This document shows positions 5,888 to 7,674 of a DNA stretch of 7,674 bases, one piece after another. Under the pieces are notes generated by a model. That model saw nothing but the letters and a program-made list of their open reading frames with translations. It was not told the DNA's origin and did not search any database. Within the stretch, counting starts at the first letter, position 1. The number at the start of each line of letters is the position of its first letter. The stretch covers positions 1-7,674 of the forward strand of contig JAACDD010000058.1 of NCBI GenBank assembly GCA_009937085.1, given 5' to 3'. This DNA is from Bacteroidota bacterium. Lineage in GTDB: Bacteria > Bacteroidota > Bacteroidia > Flavobacteriales > Flavobacteriaceae. A program made the translations under genes and the position numbers.

Positions 5888-7579
5888 ATGCACGAATTAT
5901 CAGAACAAGAACTTGTACGTAGAGAAAAACTCACTAAACTCCGTGAGCTGGGCATAGACCCCTACCCTGCCGAAGCGTTTGACACCACTCATTACGCCAC
6001 TGAAATCGCTGAAAAATACACAGAAGGCGGTGCCGTTTGTTTGGCTGGTCGGTTGATGTCGAGACGGGTGCAAGGAAAGGCAAGTTTTGCCGAATTGCAA
6101 GATGCTACTGGCAGAGTACAGTTGTATTTTAACAGAGATATACTGTGTCCAGACGAAGATAAAACCCTGTATAACGATGTCTATAAAAAGTTGTTGGACA
6201 TTGGGGATATTATTGGTGTTGAAGGAAAATTATTCACTACTCAAGTAGGCGAAAAAACCGTTGAAGTGCACAAGCTTTTTGTGCTGAGTAAATCGTTGCG
6301 TCCGTTGCCGCTTCCAAAAGTAGACGCCGATGGAAATACGTACGATGCCTTTACGGATCCGGAACAACGCTACCGTCAGCGCTATGTAGATTTGATTGTA
6401 AATCCAAGTGTAAAAGATGCCTTTGTAAAGCGAACAAAGATTACAAATACAATGCGTTCGTTTTTTAACGATCGTGGCTATCTTGAAGTAGAAACGCCTA
6501 TTTTACAACCTATTCCAGGTGGCGCAGCCGCAAGGCCTTTTGTAACGCATCACAATGCGTTGAACATTCCACTCTACTTACGTATTGCAAATGAGTTGTA
6601 CCTCAAACGCCTTATTGTTGGTGGGTTTGATGGCGTGTATGAGTTTGCCAAAGACTTTAGAAACGAGGGTATGGACAAAACCCATAATCCTGAGTTTACG
6701 GTCATGGAGCTTTATGTTGCATACAAAGATTACCATTGGATGATGAACACCACGGAAGCACTTCTTGAAGAAGTAGCGGTGGCAGCCAACGGCAGTTCTG
6801 CAGTGCAAGTGGGTGAAAACTCCATTGATTTTAAAGCCCCGTATCCACGCGTACCCATTTTAGAGGCAATAAAAGAACACACCGGAATTGATGTATCCGA
6901 AATGGACGAAACCGCATTACGTGAAACAGCTAAAAAACTTGGTCTTGAGGTTGATGAAACGATGGGTAAAGGAAAACTTATTGATGAATTGTTTGGCGAG
7001 CTGTGCGAGCACCACTACATCCAGCCGACATTTATCACAGATTACCCTAAAGAAATGAGTCCGCTGACCAAAGCCCATCGTAGCAAACCAGGACTTACCG
7101 AACGTTTTGAACTTATGGTCAATGGAAAAGAGTTGGCAAATGCCTACTCGGAGCTTAACGATCCAATAGATCAACGCGAGCGCTTTGAGGATCAAATGTC
7201 ACTATCAGAAAAAGGCGATGACGAGGCCATGTTTATCGATCAAGATTTCTTGCGTGCATTGGAATACGGCATGCCGCCCACATCGGGAATTGGGATTGGT
7301 ATTGACCGCCTAACGATGCTCCTGACCAATAACAGCTCTATTCAAGAAGTGCTGTTTTTCCCGCAAATGCGCCCTGAAAAGAAAGGCCCAGCACTTACCG
7401 AAGAAGAACAAGTTATCATTGACATACTAAAGAAAGAAAGTCCAGCCGTTCTCACAACAGTGAAGGAACAAGCAGGACTTAGTAATAAAAAATGGGATAA
7501 AGCGGTCAAAGGTCTTACGAGTAAATCTGTAGTAGAAGTAACAAAAACCGATGAGGCGTTAACTATTGGTTTACGTTAA
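5888..7579 (+). CDS. lysS: Lysine--tRNA ligase (class II lysyl-tRNA synthetase)
   Basis: This enzyme charges tRNA-Lys with lysine using ATP in the cytosol. From the ATG at 5888 it has 563 residues. An N-terminal OB-fold anticodon-binding domain covers about 48-135 (CLAGRLMSRRVQGKASFAEL at 51-70). The class II catalytic domain shows motif 1 around 192-208 (RGYLEVETPIL), motif 2 at 257-276 with R258 and E274 (FRNEGMDKTHNPEFTVMELY), and motif 3 at 467-478 with R474 (SGIGIGIDRLTML). E. coli LysS has 505 residues. Here about 65 extra residues after the usual end near RPEKKGP (496-501) look like a small helical or winged-helix module, which I recall as common in Bacteroidota LysRS. The ATG at 5888 is chosen over the in-frame TTG at 5858 because the latter lies inside the promoter and adds residues not seen in relatives. 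It is divergent from the YqaE-lipB pair. Confidence 0.98.
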   Translation: MHELSEQELVRREKLTKLRELGIDPYPAEAFDTTHYATEIAEKYTEGGAVCLAGRLMSRRVQGKASFAELQDATGRVQLYFNRDILCPDEDKTLYNDVYKKLLDIGDIIGVEGKLFTTQVGEKTVEVHKLFVLSKSLRPLPLPKVDADGNTYDAFTDPEQRYRQRYVDLIVNPSVKDAFVKRTKITNTMRSFFNDRGYLEVETPILQPIPGGAAARPFVTHHNALNIPLYLRIANELYLKRLIVGGFDGVYEFAKDFRNEGMDKTHNPEFTVMELYVAYKDYHWMMNTTEALLEEVAVAANGSSAVQVGENSIDFKAPYPRVPILEAIKEHTGIDVSEMDETALRETAKKLGLEVDETMGKGKLIDELFGELCEHHYIQPTFITDYPKEMSPLTKAHRSKPGLTERFELMVNGKELANAYSELNDPIDQRERFEDQMSLSEKGDDEAMFIDQDFLRALEYGMPPTSGIGIGIDRLTMLLTNNSSIQEVLFFPQMRPEKKGPALTEEEQVIIDILKKESPAVLTTVKEQAGLSNKKWDKAVKGLTSKSVVEVTKTDEALTIGLR

Positions 7580-7674
7580 TTCATATTGGCTGCAAAGATC
7601 AAAACACACACTATCGTTTACAAAATGATGTGGTGCGTATTGACGAAATTTTAGGCTCGTGTTAGTTAGATCTC

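Noticed and set aside
5715..5957. 80-codon plus-strand frame between lipB and lysS
   Set aside because: It is the antisense of the YqaE-type gene, crosses both promoters and runs into lysS in another frame. The protein has no recognisable features.
7591..7600. Minus-strand GATCTTTG as a -7 promoter element after lysS
   Set aside because: It lacks the required initial TA of TAnnTTTG and would drive only antisense transcription into lysS.

Overview
The window looks like chromosomal DNA from a member of the Bacteroidota, most likely class Flavobacteriia. Three things point that way. The octamer TAnnTTTG, the -7 element of the Bacteroidota housekeeping sigma factor, stands in front of several genes (exact matches at 1838-1845 on minus, 2522-2529 on plus, 5818-5825 on minus and 5863-5870 on plus). 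Clear Shine-Dalgarno sequences are missing before the starts. The lysyl-tRNA synthetase and LipB proteins also read like flavobacterial versions, the former with a C-terminal extension. This assignment comes from recognition and not from a database search.

Layout: 2-838 (+) is the 3' end of a large restriction/helicase-type gene that runs off the left edge and is visibly more A+T-rich than what follows. It converges with a class I fructose-1,6-bisphosphatase-like gene at 879-1802 (-). A 128-base divergent intergenic region separates that gene from rnhB (ribonuclease HII, 1931-2524, +). rnhB is followed after 9 bases by an 805-residue lipoprotein gene (2534-4951, +) with a predicted C-terminal beta-propeller-like half. 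That gene meets lipB (octanoyltransferase, 4948-5652, -) tail to tail, with the two stop codons sharing the bases TTAA. lipB is preceded on the minus strand by a 55-codon YqaE/Pmp3-family membrane protein gene (5642-5809, -), which overlaps the lipB start by 11 bases. A compact divergent promoter region (5810-5887) separates this pair from lysS (5888-7579, +). The last 95 bases hold no supported gene.

Most of the window is housekeeping: RNA/DNA hybrid repair (rnhB), lipoate synthesis (lipB), tRNA charging (lysS) and sugar phosphate metabolism (fbp-like). The accessory part is the left-edge restriction gene. No tRNA, rRNA, CRISPR array, insertion sequence or riboswitch was seen. I did not find a convincing new biological system. 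The points most worth checking are the short membrane gene overlapping lipB, the interleaved divergent promoters with nested palindromes, the promoter element embedded in the rnhB stop codon, the large lipoprotein of unknown role, and the divergent FBPase active-site loop.
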